A stretch of DNA of 64,000 bases from Saccharothrix ecbatanensis (lineage in GTDB: Bacteria > Actinomycetota > Actinomycetes > Mycobacteriales > Pseudonocardiaceae), in contig NZ_JACHMO010000001.1 in assembly GCF_014205015.1 (NCBI RefSeq), positions 7,812,001-7,876,000 of the forward strand. Direction: 5' to 3'. Positions 17,499-27,887 of the stretch are shown here, piece by piece. Position 1 is the stretch's first letter. Every line of letters starts with the position of its first letter. The notes beneath the pieces were generated by a model that ran no database searches, was not told the DNA's origin, and saw nothing but the letters and a program-made list of their open reading frames with translations. Both the position numbers and the translations under genes were made by a program.

Positions 17499-18260
17499 TC
17501 AGGTGGCGCGCCTGAGCCGTTTCACGTACGTCGTCAGGGGGAGGTCGAACTCGCCGTCGGCGGTTTCGGGGCGGGACTTGAGGAACGCGCGCATCCGCGC
17601 GTTCAGCTCGGCCCGTTCGCCGTCCGGGATCACCAGCGCGTGCGAGTGGGTGTTGACCATTGCCACCAGGGACTCCGAGGTGCGCCGGTGCACGTGCTTG
17701 AACGTGGCGTGCGCCGGGTCCGTGAACAGCTCGTGCTCGGTCAGCGGGTCGTAAGCCAGCTCGTCCTGCGTGCTGACCGTGGAGTGGGCGGCCTGGACGA
17801 AATCCGCCACCCACGGCACCGAGTTGTCGTAGTCGTTCCACAACGCGGCCAGCACACCGCCCGGCCGCAGCACGCGCCCGATCTCCGGCAGCGCCCGTAC
17901 GGGGTCGAACCAGTGGAACGCCTGCCCGACCACCACCGCGTCCACCGTGCCGTCCGGCACCGGGATCCGCTCCGCGCTGCCGGGCAGGGCGCGCACCGAA
18001 CCGTGGTGCCGCACCAGCTCCGAGAGCATCGACTCGTCCGGTTCGACGGCCGTCACGTGGTGGCCCTCGGCGACCAGACCGCCGGTCAGCTTTCCGGTGC
18101 CCGCGCCGAGGTCCAGCACGTCGTGCGGCCCCTCGCCCAGTGGCTCCAGCGCCCAGCGGACGGCCGGGATCGGGTAGTCCGGTCGGTGTTCCGCGTAAGC
18201 CGAGGCGTGCGCTCCGAAGGAGTTCGCCCGCCGGGCCCGCAAGTCATCTCCGGTCACCAC
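17499..18260 (-). CDS. Class I SAM-dependent methyltransferase
   Basis: 253 residues from GTG at 18260 (a second GTG follows directly at 18257). The Rossmann motif I VLDLGAGTGK is at 48-57, the acidic motif II in VTAVEPDESML, and the post-I region GQAFHWFDP is typical of UbiE/Methyltransf_11 proteins. The C-terminal third is less conserved and may bind the substrate, which is unknown. It is convergent with coaX and divergent from lsr2; mycobacteria carry lysS in this interval instead. Confidence 0.85.
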   Translation of the reverse strand: MVTGDDLRARRANSFGAHASAYAEHRPDYPIPAVRWALEPLGEGPHDVLDLGAGTGKLTGGLVAEGHHVTAVEPDESMLSELVRHHGSVRALPGSAERIPVPDGTVDAVVVGQAFHWFDPVRALPEIGRVLRPGGVLAALWNDYDNSVPWVADFVQAAHSTVSTQDELAYDPLTEHELFTDPAHATFKHVHRRTSESLVAMVNTHSHALVIPDGERAELNARMRAFLKSRPETADGEFDLPLTTYVKRLRRAT

Positions 18261-18820
18261 CCAGAGCCTAGTGAGATCCGGTTCGTTTTCCCGAGTGGTC
18301 TTTCCGTACTCTTCCTCTTGTGCGCGCACAGCCCGGGTCCGGTTCCCGTCTCCGGATCCGCGACCGGGGACGGTCCCCGCGAGCGGGTGAGGCGGATCGG
18401 GACCGGAGGCGGACAGCGGACGATGGCGGCGAAGAAGTTGCGTAGGCCGGGCATGCCCCATCGGGCAACACGACTCGTTGTCCGACCTGGTCGGTGAACA
18501 AGTCACGTGCGAAACCACGGTGTCGACCTCGCAGTTCACCCTCGGCGCGGTGGTCGGTCGATGAAGACTTTCTGCGATCGCCACGGTACGGAATGCCACC
18601 GCGGTGGCGTGAATGGGCATCGGCGCGGCGCTGATGGCGCTCGCGCGTGTCGGTATCGGGTAGCGGATCCCGTTCACCCCCGTTCACCCCCGTTCGCCCT
18701 GAATGAGTAACTTCTAGGACTCCAGGCGGCGCATTCCGGGAGTTGTGCGCTAACCTGCACTCGCCAATGCTTTAGGTCGCGGTCGGGGAACACCGCGCAT
18801 TCGAGTCCAGGAGGATACGC
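18261..18820. promoter_or_regulatory. Long region upstream of lsr2
   Basis: 560 bp without a convincing gene. A minus-strand open frame at 18268-18687 is compositionally protein-unlike (Arg/Ser/Pro rich, no domain) and is not called. Close to 18670-18700 the 9-mer CCCGTTCAC repeats (CCCGTTCACCCCCGTTCACC), and an AT-richer stretch follows (18700-18722), where the lsr2 promoter is likely. The Shine-Dalgarno AGGAGGA is at 18809-18815. Confidence 0.4.
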
Positions 18821-19168
18821 ATGGCGCAGAAGGTCACCGTGACCCTGGTCGATGACCTGGACGGTGGGAAGGCTGAGGAGACGGTCGGCTTCGGATTGGA
18901 CGGTGTGTCCTACGAGATCGACCTTTCCGCGGGCAATGCGGGCAGGCTCCGCGACGCTCTCGCCGACTTCGTCGCCAGTGCCCGCAAGGCGGGTGGCCGC
19001 AAGCGCGGCCCGGGTCGTCCGGCCGGTGTGAAGGCAGCTCGTCCCGCTTCGGCGGATCGTGAGCAGAACCAGGCCATTCGGGAGTGGGCGCGCAAGCAGG
19101 GCATGAAGGTGTCCGATCGCGGTCGCATCCCGGCCGAGGTGCTGGAGGCTTACCACCAGCAGGGCTGA
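18821..19168 (+). CDS. lsr2: Nucleoid-associated protein Lsr2
   Basis: 115 residues. Lsr2 is the actinobacterial H-NS analogue that bridges AT-rich DNA and silences acquired genes. The N-terminal dimerisation domain ([12 protein letters not shown] ... VSYEIDLS), a basic linker with KRGPGRPAG, and the C-terminal DNA-binding domain with the AT-hook-like Arg100-Gly101-Arg102 are all present. The ATG follows a strong AGGAGGA site. A two-hairpin terminator follows. clpC lies about 4.4 kb downstream rather than adjacent as in mycobacteria, the iron cluster being between them. Confidence 0.97.
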   Translation: MAQKVTVTLVDDLDGGKAEETVGFGLDGVSYEIDLSAGNAGRLRDALADFVASARKAGGRKRGPGRPAGVKAARPASADREQNQAIREWARKQGMKVSDRGRIPAEVLEAYHQQG

Positions 19169-19176
19169 CGGGAGTC

Positions 19177-19204
19177 ATTGCCCGTGGCCCAGGTCACGGG
19201 CAAT
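19177..19204 (+). terminator. First hairpin downstream of lsr2
   Basis: ATTGCCCGTG (19177-19186) pairs with CACGGGCAAT (19195-19204) across an 8-nt loop. Confidence 0.6.
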
Positions 19205-19218
19205 TACGTCAATCGACG

Positions 19219-19256
19219 AAGGGGCGCCGGGATTCTCCGGCGCCCCTTGGTTGTTT
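19219..19256 (+). terminator. Rho-independent terminator of lsr2
   Basis: AAGGGGCGCCGG (19219-19230) pairs with CCGGCGCCCCTT (19237-19248) over a 6-nt loop and is followed by a T-rich run (19251-19258). It is the most classical terminator in the window. Confidence 0.85.
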
Positions 19257-19382
19257 TTCGGCCGGGGTCCGCGCGGGGCAACCCCTGAAATGAAGATCCT
19301 TTTCACAGAGTGTGCGGGTGTTCGTGAGTTTCGCTCGGACCGATCGCCGGCACGGAGCGTGCCGGGCGGTGACCTGACAGTG

Positions 19383-19401
19383 TTCGGTTAGGCTTACCTC
19401 A
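19383..19401. promoter_or_regulatory. DtxR/IdeR-type iron box upstream of the iron permease operon
   Basis: The 19-mer at 19383-19401 (TTCGGTTAGGCTTACCTCA) matches the IdeR/DtxR consensus TTAGGTTAGGCTAACCTAA at 16 of 19 positions by my alignment. It ends 32 bp before the first permease start, so iron-dependent repression of the cluster is expected. Confidence 0.75.
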
Positions 19402-19433
19402 CCGATTCGGGTCGCCGTGGGAGGAGCAGCACT

Positions 19434-20423
19434 TTGGCCCTCCGCACCACCCGCCTGCTGCTGCTCGTCGGGCTCCTCGTGCTGGTCGCCCTCGCCAGTG
19501 TCGCCATCGGCGCGAAGCCCATCCCGCTCGGTGACGTCTGGTACGCGCTGACCGCACCGACCGGGCTGGAGAACGACATCGTCGTCCGCGAGTTGCGGGT
19601 GCCGCGCACGCTGCTCGGCGTCGCCGTGGGCATCGCGCTGGGCGTCGGCGGCGCGTTGATGCAGGGCCACACCCGCAATCCGCTGGCCGATCCGGGCATA
19701 CTCGGCGTCACCCAGGGCGCTGCTTTCGCCGTCGTCCTGTCGATCTTCACGTTGGGTGTTACCAGCCTCTACGGGTACGTGTGGTTCGCGTTCGCCGGCG
19801 CGCTGGTGGCGAGCGTCGTGGTGTTCCTGCTGGGGTCGGGGCGGTCCGGGCCGACGCCGGTGACGTTGGCGCTGGCGGGTGCGGCGGTGAGCGCGCTCAT
19901 GCACGGGCTGGTGTCCGCGCTGGTGCTGCTGGACCGGCAGAGCCTGGACGCGTTCCGGTTCTGGCAGGTCGGCGGGATCGCGGGGCGTGACGTCGCGGTG
20001 CTGTGGCAGGTGCTGCCGTTCCTGCTGCTGGGGCTGGTGCTGGCGGCGGTCAACGCGGTCGGGCTGAACGCGCTGGCGCTCGGTGACGACGTGGCCCGGT
20101 CGCTCGGGCAGCGGGTGGCGTTGACCAGGGTCGTCGGGGTCGTGGCGATCACCTTGCTGGTGGGTGGCGCGGTGGCGGTGTGCGGGCCGATCGGGTTCCT
20201 CGGGCTGGTCGTGCCGCACGCGGCACGCGCGTTGACCGGCCCGGACTACCGGTGGCTGCTGCCGTTCTCGGCGGTGATCGGCGCGATCGTGCTGCTGGTC
20301 GCGGACGTCGTCGGACGGGTGGTGGCGCGGCCCGGCGAACTGGAGGTCGGCGTCGTGATGGCCCTGGTCGGCGCGCCGTTCTTCGTCGCCCTGGTGCGGC
20401 GGCGGAAGCTGGTGAAGCTGTGA
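19434..20423 (+). CDS. Iron-siderophore ABC transporter permease (FecCD family)
   Basis: 329 residues with about nine transmembrane segments. The FecCD pattern is seen in LRVPRTLLGVAVGIALGVGG, the TRNPLADPGILGVTQGA block, and GPIGFLGLVVPHAARAL near residue 245, which contacts the ATPase. It starts with TTG at 19434, preceded by GGGAGGAG; no better ATG or GTG fits. It lies behind an IdeR-type box and overlaps the next permease by 4 bp. No substrate-binding protein gene is present in the cluster. Confidence 0.9.
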   Translation: MALRTTRLLLLVGLLVLVALASVAIGAKPIPLGDVWYALTAPTGLENDIVVRELRVPRTLLGVAVGIALGVGGALMQGHTRNPLADPGILGVTQGAAFAVVLSIFTLGVTSLYGYVWFAFAGALVASVVVFLLGSGRSGPTPVTLALAGAAVSALMHGLVSALVLLDRQSLDAFRFWQVGGIAGRDVAVLWQVLPFLLLGLVLAAVNAVGLNALALGDDVARSLGQRVALTRVVGVVAITLLVGGAVAVCGPIGFLGLVVPHAARALTGPDYRWLLPFSAVIGAIVLLVADVVGRVVARPGELEVGVVMALVGAPFFVALVRRRKLVKL

Positions 20424-21469
20424 GGGGGTTCCGGCTGGGGCCGGTGTCGGGAGCGCTGCGGTGGCGGCCGTTCGCCGTGGTGGTCGTCGGGCTGGGGCTG
20501 TTGGCGCTCGCGGCGGCGGTGAGCGTGGCGCGCGGCGACTTCCCGATCCCGCTGGGGCAGGTGTTCGACGTGCTGATGGGCGGCGGGCCGCGCGGGCAGC
20601 GGTTCATCGTGCTCGACCTGCGGCTGCCCAGGGCGTTGACGGGCGTGTTCGTCGGCGCGGCGCTCGGCATCGCGGGGGCGGTGTTCCAGTCGATCGCGCG
20701 CAATCCGCTGGCGAGTCCGGACATCCTCGGCGTGACGTGGGGCGCGGGGGCCGGGGCGGTCTGCGTGATCACGTTCGGCGGGTCGCTGGGCGTGGTCGGC
20801 GGGACGATGGCGGAGGTCGGGGTGCCGTTGGCCAGCCTGGCCGGAGGGCTGCTCGCCGGGCTGTTGGTCTACGGGCTGGCGTGGCGGCGGGGGATCGAGG
20901 GGTTCCGGCTGGTGCTGGTGGGCATCGGCGTCTCGGCGGTGGCGAGCAACTTCACCCACTACCTGCTGACCGTGGGCGACGTCACGGACGCGTCGCGGGT
21001 GATGGTGTGGATCACCGGGAGCCTGAACGGGCGCGGGTGGGAGCACGTCGTGCCGGTCGGGTTGGCGTTGGCGTTGCTGATCCCGGCGGTGCTCGTCGGG
21101 GCACGGCTGCTGGGCGCGCTCCAGTTCGACGACGACACCGCGCGCGGGCTCGGGGTGCGGCTGAACGGCGCGCGAAGCGTGATGTTGCTGCTCGCGGTCG
21201 TGCTGGCCGCCGTGGCGACGGCCGCCGCCGGTCCGGTCGCGTTCGTGGCGCTGGCGTCACCGCAGATCGCGCTGCGGCTGGCCGGCACCGCCACGCCGCC
21301 GTTGCTCGGGTCGGCGGTGGTCGGCGGGCTTCTGGTGGTGGTGTCGGACCTGGTCGCGCGGCTGGCGTTCGGCGGGTTCGAGCTGCCAGTCGGCGTGGTG
21401 ACGGCCGTGCTCGGCGCGCCTTATCTGATGTACCTGCTCGTCCGCAGTCGCCGGGAGGCACGGGTATGA
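20420..21469 (+). CDS. Iron-siderophore ABC transporter permease (FecCD family), second subunit
   Basis: 349 residues, paralogous to the preceding permease, with the same RLPRALTGVFVGAALGIAG and ARNPLASPDILGVTWGAG blocks and about nine membrane segments. The GTG start at 20420 overlaps the stop of the first permease. The two presumably form a heterodimeric channel, as in FhuB halves or FepD/FepG. The stop overlaps the ATPase start by 4 bp. The siderophore cannot be told from sequence. Confidence 0.9.
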   Translation: MRGFRLGPVSGALRWRPFAVVVVGLGLLALAAAVSVARGDFPIPLGQVFDVLMGGGPRGQRFIVLDLRLPRALTGVFVGAALGIAGAVFQSIARNPLASPDILGVTWGAGAGAVCVITFGGSLGVVGGTMAEVGVPLASLAGGLLAGLLVYGLAWRRGIEGFRLVLVGIGVSAVASNFTHYLLTVGDVTDASRVMVWITGSLNGRGWEHVVPVGLALALLIPAVLVGARLLGALQFDDDTARGLGVRLNGARSVMLLLAVVLAAVATAAAGPVAFVALASPQIALRLAGTATPPLLGSAVVGGLLVVVSDLVARLAFGGFELPVGVVTAVLGAPYLMYLLVRSRREARV

Positions 21470-22260
21470 CCGCTGTTCGGCTCCAGGCCCAGTCGCTGTC
21501 CGTCGGGTACGGGGAGCGGCTGGTGGTGTCCGGGCTGGACCTGGACGTGCTGTCCGGTTCGGTGACGGCGGTGATCGGGCCCAACGGGTGCGGCAAGTCG
21601 ACGTTGCTGCGGGCGCTCGGACGTCTGCTGCCGGCCCGGTCCGGGGCGGTGGTGCTGGACGGCAAGCGCATCGACCGGACGCCGACCCGTGAGGTGGCGA
21701 AGGTGCTGGCGATGCTGCCGCAGTCGCCGCAGGCGCCCGAGGGGCTGACCGTGGCGGAGCTGGTCGCGCGCGGCCGGCACCCGCACCAGGCCTGGTACCG
21801 GCAGTGGTCGCCGGAGGACGAGGCGGCGGTGGCGTCGGCGCTGGAGATGACCGGCATGGAGGCGTTGGCCGACCGGACCGTGGACGAGCTGTCCGGCGGG
21901 CAGCGGCAGCGGGCGTGGATCTCGATGGCGTTGGCGCAGGGGACCGACCTGCTGCTGCTGGACGAGCCGACGACGTTCCTGGACCTGGCCCACCAGATCG
22001 ACGTGCTGGACCTGGTGCAGAGGCTGCACCGGGAGTTCGACCGGACCGTGGTGATGGTCCTGCACGACCTCAACCTGGCGGCCCGTTACGCGGATCGGCT
22101 GGTGGCGATGAAGGACGGCCGGATCGTGGTGGAGGGCTCGCCGGCGGACGTGCTGACCGAGGCGAACCTCCTGGACGTCTTCGGCCTGGACGCCCGCGTC
22201 GTCGCGGACCCCGTCACCGACACTCCCTTGGTGATCCCCATCGGCCATCGCCACCGCTAA
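21466..22260 (+). CDS. Iron-siderophore ABC transporter ATP-binding protein
   Basis: 264 residues, FepC/FhuC type. Walker A GPNGCGKST is at 38-46, followed by the Q-loop MLPQSPQ, signature LSGGQRQR, Walker B LLLLDEPTTFLDL and the H-loop LHDLN. The ATG at 21466 overlaps the permease stop. It is the last gene of the operon and ends at the start of a repeat array. The convergent FhuF-like reductase downstream fits a shared role in iron acquisition. Confidence 0.95.
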   Translation: MTAVRLQAQSLSVGYGERLVVSGLDLDVLSGSVTAVIGPNGCGKSTLLRALGRLLPARSGAVVLDGKRIDRTPTREVAKVLAMLPQSPQAPEGLTVAELVARGRHPHQAWYRQWSPEDEAAVASALEMTGMEALADRTVDELSGGQRQRAWISMALAQGTDLLLLDEPTTFLDLAHQIDVLDLVQRLHREFDRTVVMVLHDLNLAARYADRLVAMKDGRIVVEGSPADVLTEANLLDVFGLDARVVADPVTDTPLVIPIGHRHR

Positions 22261-22449
22261 CCCGCGAGTCGAACCTCCAGGACCCGCGTGTCGAACCTTC
22301 AGGACCCGCGTGTCGAACCTTCAGGACCCGCGTGTCGAACCTCCAGGACCCCCGAGTTCAACGCTCAGGCCGGATCGCGTGCGTCCTGAGCGTTGAACTC
22401 GGGGGACCTGAGCGTTCGACTCGCGGGTCCTGAGCGTTCGACTCGCGGG
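22261..22449. repeat. Mirrored array of 22-bp repeats between convergent iron genes
   Basis: Four direct 22-bp units (22261-22348, pattern CCCGCG[A/T]GTCGAACC[T/C]TCAGGA with minor changes) and a variant fifth (22349-22370, CCCCCGAGTTCAACGCTCAGG) are followed, after about 15 bp, by three units in inverse orientation (22385-22449). Units 22349-22369 and 22385-22405 are perfect 21-bp inverted repeats; including their neighbours, the arms reach about 65 bp with roughly 90 percent complementarity. A related motif recurs near 49203. It may end transcription from both sides. Confidence 0.9.
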
Positions 22450-22453
22450 TGGG

Positions 22454-23254
22454 TCAGCAGACGCGGGGGCAGGTGGAGCAGGCGGCGGCGTCCGGCAGGA
22501 CGTAGTGGAAGCAGCAGCTCTCGCGGCGCCTGGACCAGCCGGTCTCGGTGGCCTTCAGGGTGGACGCCGAAGTGAACGGGTCCAGCTTCGCCGGCAGCAG
22601 CAGCGCCGCGTCCAGCACGCCCGCCGTCTCGTCACCGCACAGCTGCCCCGCCGTCCACGCCGCGCTGTCCAACGCGTCCGTGGCCGCCGCCCACAGCATC
22701 CGCCGACCCAGCCGCACGGTCGACCCGAACGAGCCCACGAACTGCGCGCTGTGCGCCGCGAAACGGGCCCTCAGCAACGCCGCCAACGCGGCCTCGTCGG
22801 CCACCACGGTCGCGCCCGGGTGATAGGCCGCCGGATCGTCCGGCAGGCACGCGAACTCGTCCGACAGCAGCGCCAGGCCCACCACGTGCGGACGCCCCTC
22901 GGGCGCCAGCCGGATCGCCACGTCGGAAGGCCGCAGCGAGGGCACCCGCCGCGCGCTGTGGAACAGCAGCCCGCCCAGCACGCCCACCGCGTTGAGGTAC
23001 CAGGTCATGACGTACCCGGCGGTGGTCCGCTCCGGCGCCTCGCCGTACTGCTCGCGCAGCCACTCGGCCAACTGCTTGCGCCACACGTCGAACCGCTCGG
23101 GCTCACCGACGTACTCCGAGCACACGACCCAGTCGCCACGATCGGCCGGCAGCCCGAACCGCGCCTCGAAACCCTCGTAGAGCGACACCCCCGCAAGGGA
23201 CTCGGCGACCGGCGTCGCCGCGTCGCACTCCGTCTCCCGCACAGGTACGGTCAT
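22454..23254 (-). CDS. FhuF-like (2Fe-2S) ferric-siderophore reductase
   Basis: 266 residues. The C-terminus carries Cys-Cys-x10-Cys-x2-Cys (in SCCFHYV...CSTCPRVC), the atypical [2Fe-2S] ligand set of FhuF-type reductases that release iron from ferric siderophores in the cytoplasm. The rest of the protein fits an IucA/FhuF-like helical fold, without other motifs. ATG at 23254 is preceded by two DtxR-like boxes. It is convergent with the iron permease operon, separated by the repeat array. Confidence 0.8.
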   Translation of the reverse strand: MTVPVRETECDAATPVAESLAGVSLYEGFEARFGLPADRGDWVVCSEYVGEPERFDVWRKQLAEWLREQYGEAPERTTAGYVMTWYLNAVGVLGGLLFHSARRVPSLRPSDVAIRLAPEGRPHVVGLALLSDEFACLPDDPAAYHPGATVVADEAALAALLRARFAAHSAQFVGSFGSTVRLGRRMLWAAATDALDSAAWTAGQLCGDETAGVLDAALLLPAKLDPFTSASTLKATETGWSRRRESCCFHYVLPDAAACSTCPRVC

Positions 23255-23284
23255 AACCAGAAGGTCCTCGTCGGGTCGCTCGGT

Positions 23285-23323
23285 TGAGGTATGCCTAACC
23301 TTAGCAAGGTAGGCCTAACTTGC
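23285..23323. promoter_or_regulatory. Two adjacent DtxR/IdeR-like boxes upstream of the FhuF-like gene
   Basis: TGAGGTATGCCTAACCTTA (23285-23303) matches the IdeR consensus at 14 of 19 positions. The near-palindrome GCAAGGTAGGCCTAACTTGC overlaps a second, weaker site at about 23304-23323. They sit 31 bp upstream of the reductase start, so it is probably co-regulated with the permease operon. Confidence 0.7.
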
Positions 23324-23594
23324 ACCGCTGTGGTGACCCCGGTCACCACGGATGACGCCGAACGGCTGAATGTTCGCGTTGAGCGGACAACACCCGATCC
23401 GTGGAATCTGCCAGCTAGATCACGCGTTGATACCGATGTCAGAGATCCCCGAAGACGACTGCCTGCGATCGGGAACTGAGAGTGTCGGGGCTGACGACTA
23501 CAGTGGTCCCACGGTGCCGCGCTCTCCACGGTCAGCCAGACGGTCGGCCAGGGGTGAGCCCGAGGACCGCCGGCGCAGCAGTCAGGGAGTGCGA

Positions 23595-26153
<2,559 letters not shown>

Positions 26154-26172
26154 CGCCGGACGTCACGGTGTC

Positions 26173-26205
26173 GAAGCGCCCCCTGGGAATCCCGGGGGGC
26201 GCTTC
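26173..26205 (+). terminator. Terminator of clpC
   Basis: GAAGCGCCCCCTGGG (26173-26187) pairs with CCCGGGGGGCGCTTC (26191-26205) over AAT, 14 of 15 pairs, in the gap between clpC and the convergent pcp gene. Confidence 0.8.
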
Positions 26206-26264
26206 GCGTTGTCTGCCTGAAGGTCGTGCCGGGCGTTCAGTGCCGGGCGTTCAGTGTGGTGTGC

Positions 26265-26897
26265 TCAGTGCAGGGTGCCGGCGGTGATGCGCAGGTCGAC
26301 GGACGTGCTCAGTGACGTCCGGATGATCAGGTCCAGCGCCTTGGCGGTGGTTTCGACGGGGAGGCTCGGGAGGTCACGGCCCTCGGCCTGCGCGGGCGAG
26401 AGCGGCACGTGCACGAACCCCGCCCGCAAGCCGGGGTGTTCGGTCGTGACCAGGTGCATCAGGCCGTAGAAGACGTGGTTGCAGACGAACGTGCCCGCTG
26501 TTTGCGACACCGACGCCGGGATGTCCTCGGCCTGGAGCGCCGCCACGCACGCCTTCACCGGCAGGCCGGTGAAGTAGGCCGCCGGTCCGCCCGGCACCAC
26601 CGGTTCGTCGATGGGCTGCGCGCCCGTGTTGTCCGGGATCCGCGCGTCGTCCAGGTTCACCGCGACGCGCTCCAGTGTGAAGTCGGTCCGCCCACCCGCC
26701 TGCCCCACGCTCACGACCAGGTCGTAGTAGCGGGTGGCGAGCGCTTCGCGCAGTTCGGCGATCGAATCACCGAAAGCGCAGGGCAGGCGCAGGGTCGTCA
26801 GTCGGTAGCCGGTGGGCTTCACGGCGACGGCCGCGTCCCATGACGGGTTGGTGTCCTCACCGTCGAACGGGTCGAAGCCCGTCAGCAAAACGTCCAC
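26265..26897 (-). CDS. pcp: Pyroglutamyl-peptidase I
   Basis: 210 residues, a C15 cysteine peptidase that removes N-terminal pyroglutamate. The catalytic triad is visible: Glu76 in FTLERVA, Cys139 in GTFVCNHV and His163 in GFVHVP. Length and spacing match bacterial Pcp proteins. ATG at 26897 lies 18 bp from the divergent endonuclease/phosphatase gene, so the two share a promoter region. A 14-bp tandem duplication (GTGCCGGGCGTTCA at 26226-26239 and 26240-26253) sits just past the stop. Confidence 0.92.
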   Translation of the reverse strand: MDVLLTGFDPFDGEDTNPSWDAAVAVKPTGYRLTTLRLPCAFGDSIAELREALATRYYDLVVSVGQAGGRTDFTLERVAVNLDDARIPDNTGAQPIDEPVVPGGPAAYFTGLPVKACVAALQAEDIPASVSQTAGTFVCNHVFYGLMHLVTTEHPGLRAGFVHVPLSPAQAEGRDLPSLPVETTAKALDLIIRTSLSTSVDLRITAGTLH

Positions 26898-26915
26898 TCG
26901 GGCAGACTAGATGTC

Positions 26916-27887
26916 GTGGTCGACATCGAGGAACGCCGGACCAGGCGCGGGGGGACGACGTTCCTGCTGGTCGTGGCCGCCATCGCCTTCGCGCTCGCCG
27001 CGTTCACCCGGCTGCTCGGGATCGACGGCACCCGGTACACGCTCGCCACGACCGCCCTCACGCCCTACTTCACGGCCGCCGGGGTGGTGTTGGGCGTGCT
27101 CGCGCTGCTTTTAAGACGGTGGGCGGTCGGCACCACCACGTTGCTGATCGCGGTGGTGCTGGTGGCCGCGGTCGCGCCGAGGGCGTTCCCCGACTCACGG
27201 CCGGTCGGCGTCGGCCAGGAGGTCACGGTGATGTCGGCGAACCTGCTGGTCGGCCGCGCGGAGGCCGAGGCGGTGGTGGCGGCCGTCAAGGAGCACGACG
27301 TCGACGTGCTGGCCCTCCAGGAGCTGACGCCGGCCATGGTGCTCGACTTCGAACGCGCCGGCCTCGACCGAGTGCTCCCGTTCCGCCACTTCCTGGACGA
27401 GCCGGGCGGCTCCGGTTCCGGCATCGCGTCCCGCTACCCGCTGTCACCCCGCACGCTCACGCCGCCCAGCACGTTGCGCCAGGCCGGCGCGCTGGTCGAC
27501 CTGCCCGGTCAGGACTTCGAGGTGCTGTCCGTGCACCCGCTGCCGCCGGTGGTCGACGCCGGGCCGGAGCGCTGGCAGCGGGACATGGCGGGCCTGCCCG
27601 AGCGTGAGTTCGCCGGGCCGGTGCGGGTGCTGGCGGGCGATTTCAACGCCACCCTGGACCACGCGGGCCTGCGCCGGCTGCTCAACAGCGGCTACGTGGA
27701 CGCCGCGGACGAGGTCGGCGCCGGGCTGACCCCGACGTGGCCGTCCGGCGCGCTGTGGCCGCCGCCGGTGGCGATCGACCACGTGCTGGTGGACGGCCGG
27801 TGCCCGGTGGACACGTTCGCCGTGGTGGACATCCCCGGCTCGGACCACCGGGCCGTCGTCACCCGATTCGTCGTGCCAGCTCCGTGA
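26916..27887 (+). CDS. Membrane-anchored endonuclease/exonuclease/phosphatase family protein
   Basis: 323 residues. Three N-terminal hydrophobic segments (about 14-32, 47-66 and 72-88) precede an EEP domain with VMSANLLVG, the metal Glu in LALQELTP, the AGDFNAT loop and the C-terminal PGSDHRAV. This architecture is common in actinobacteria and the substrate (DNA, lipid or sugar phosphate) is unknown. GTG at 26916 is used. The 3' end overlaps the convergent sirtuin gene by 29 bp. Confidence 0.85.
   Translation: MVDIEERRTRRGGTTFLLVVAAIAFALAAFTRLLGIDGTRYTLATTALTPYFTAAGVVLGVLALLLRRWAVGTTTLLIAVVLVAAVAPRAFPDSRPVGVGQEVTVMSANLLVGRAEAEAVVAAVKEHDVDVLALQELTPAMVLDFERAGLDRVLPFRHFLDEPGGSGSGIASRYPLSPRTLTPPSTLRQAGALVDLPGQDFEVLSVHPLPPVVDAGPERWQRDMAGLPEREFAGPVRVLAGDFNATLDHAGLRRLLNSGYVDAADEVGAGLTPTWPSGALWPPPVAIDHVLVDGRCPVDTFAVVDIPGSDHRAVVTRFVVPAP

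Noticed and set aside
18268..18687. 139-codon minus-strand frame upstream of lsr2
   Set aside because: Composition is unlike a folded protein and no ribosome-binding site or homologous pattern is evident.
22261..22449. CRISPR array
   Set aside because: The units are contiguous, without unique spacers, and are mirrored; no cas genes are present.
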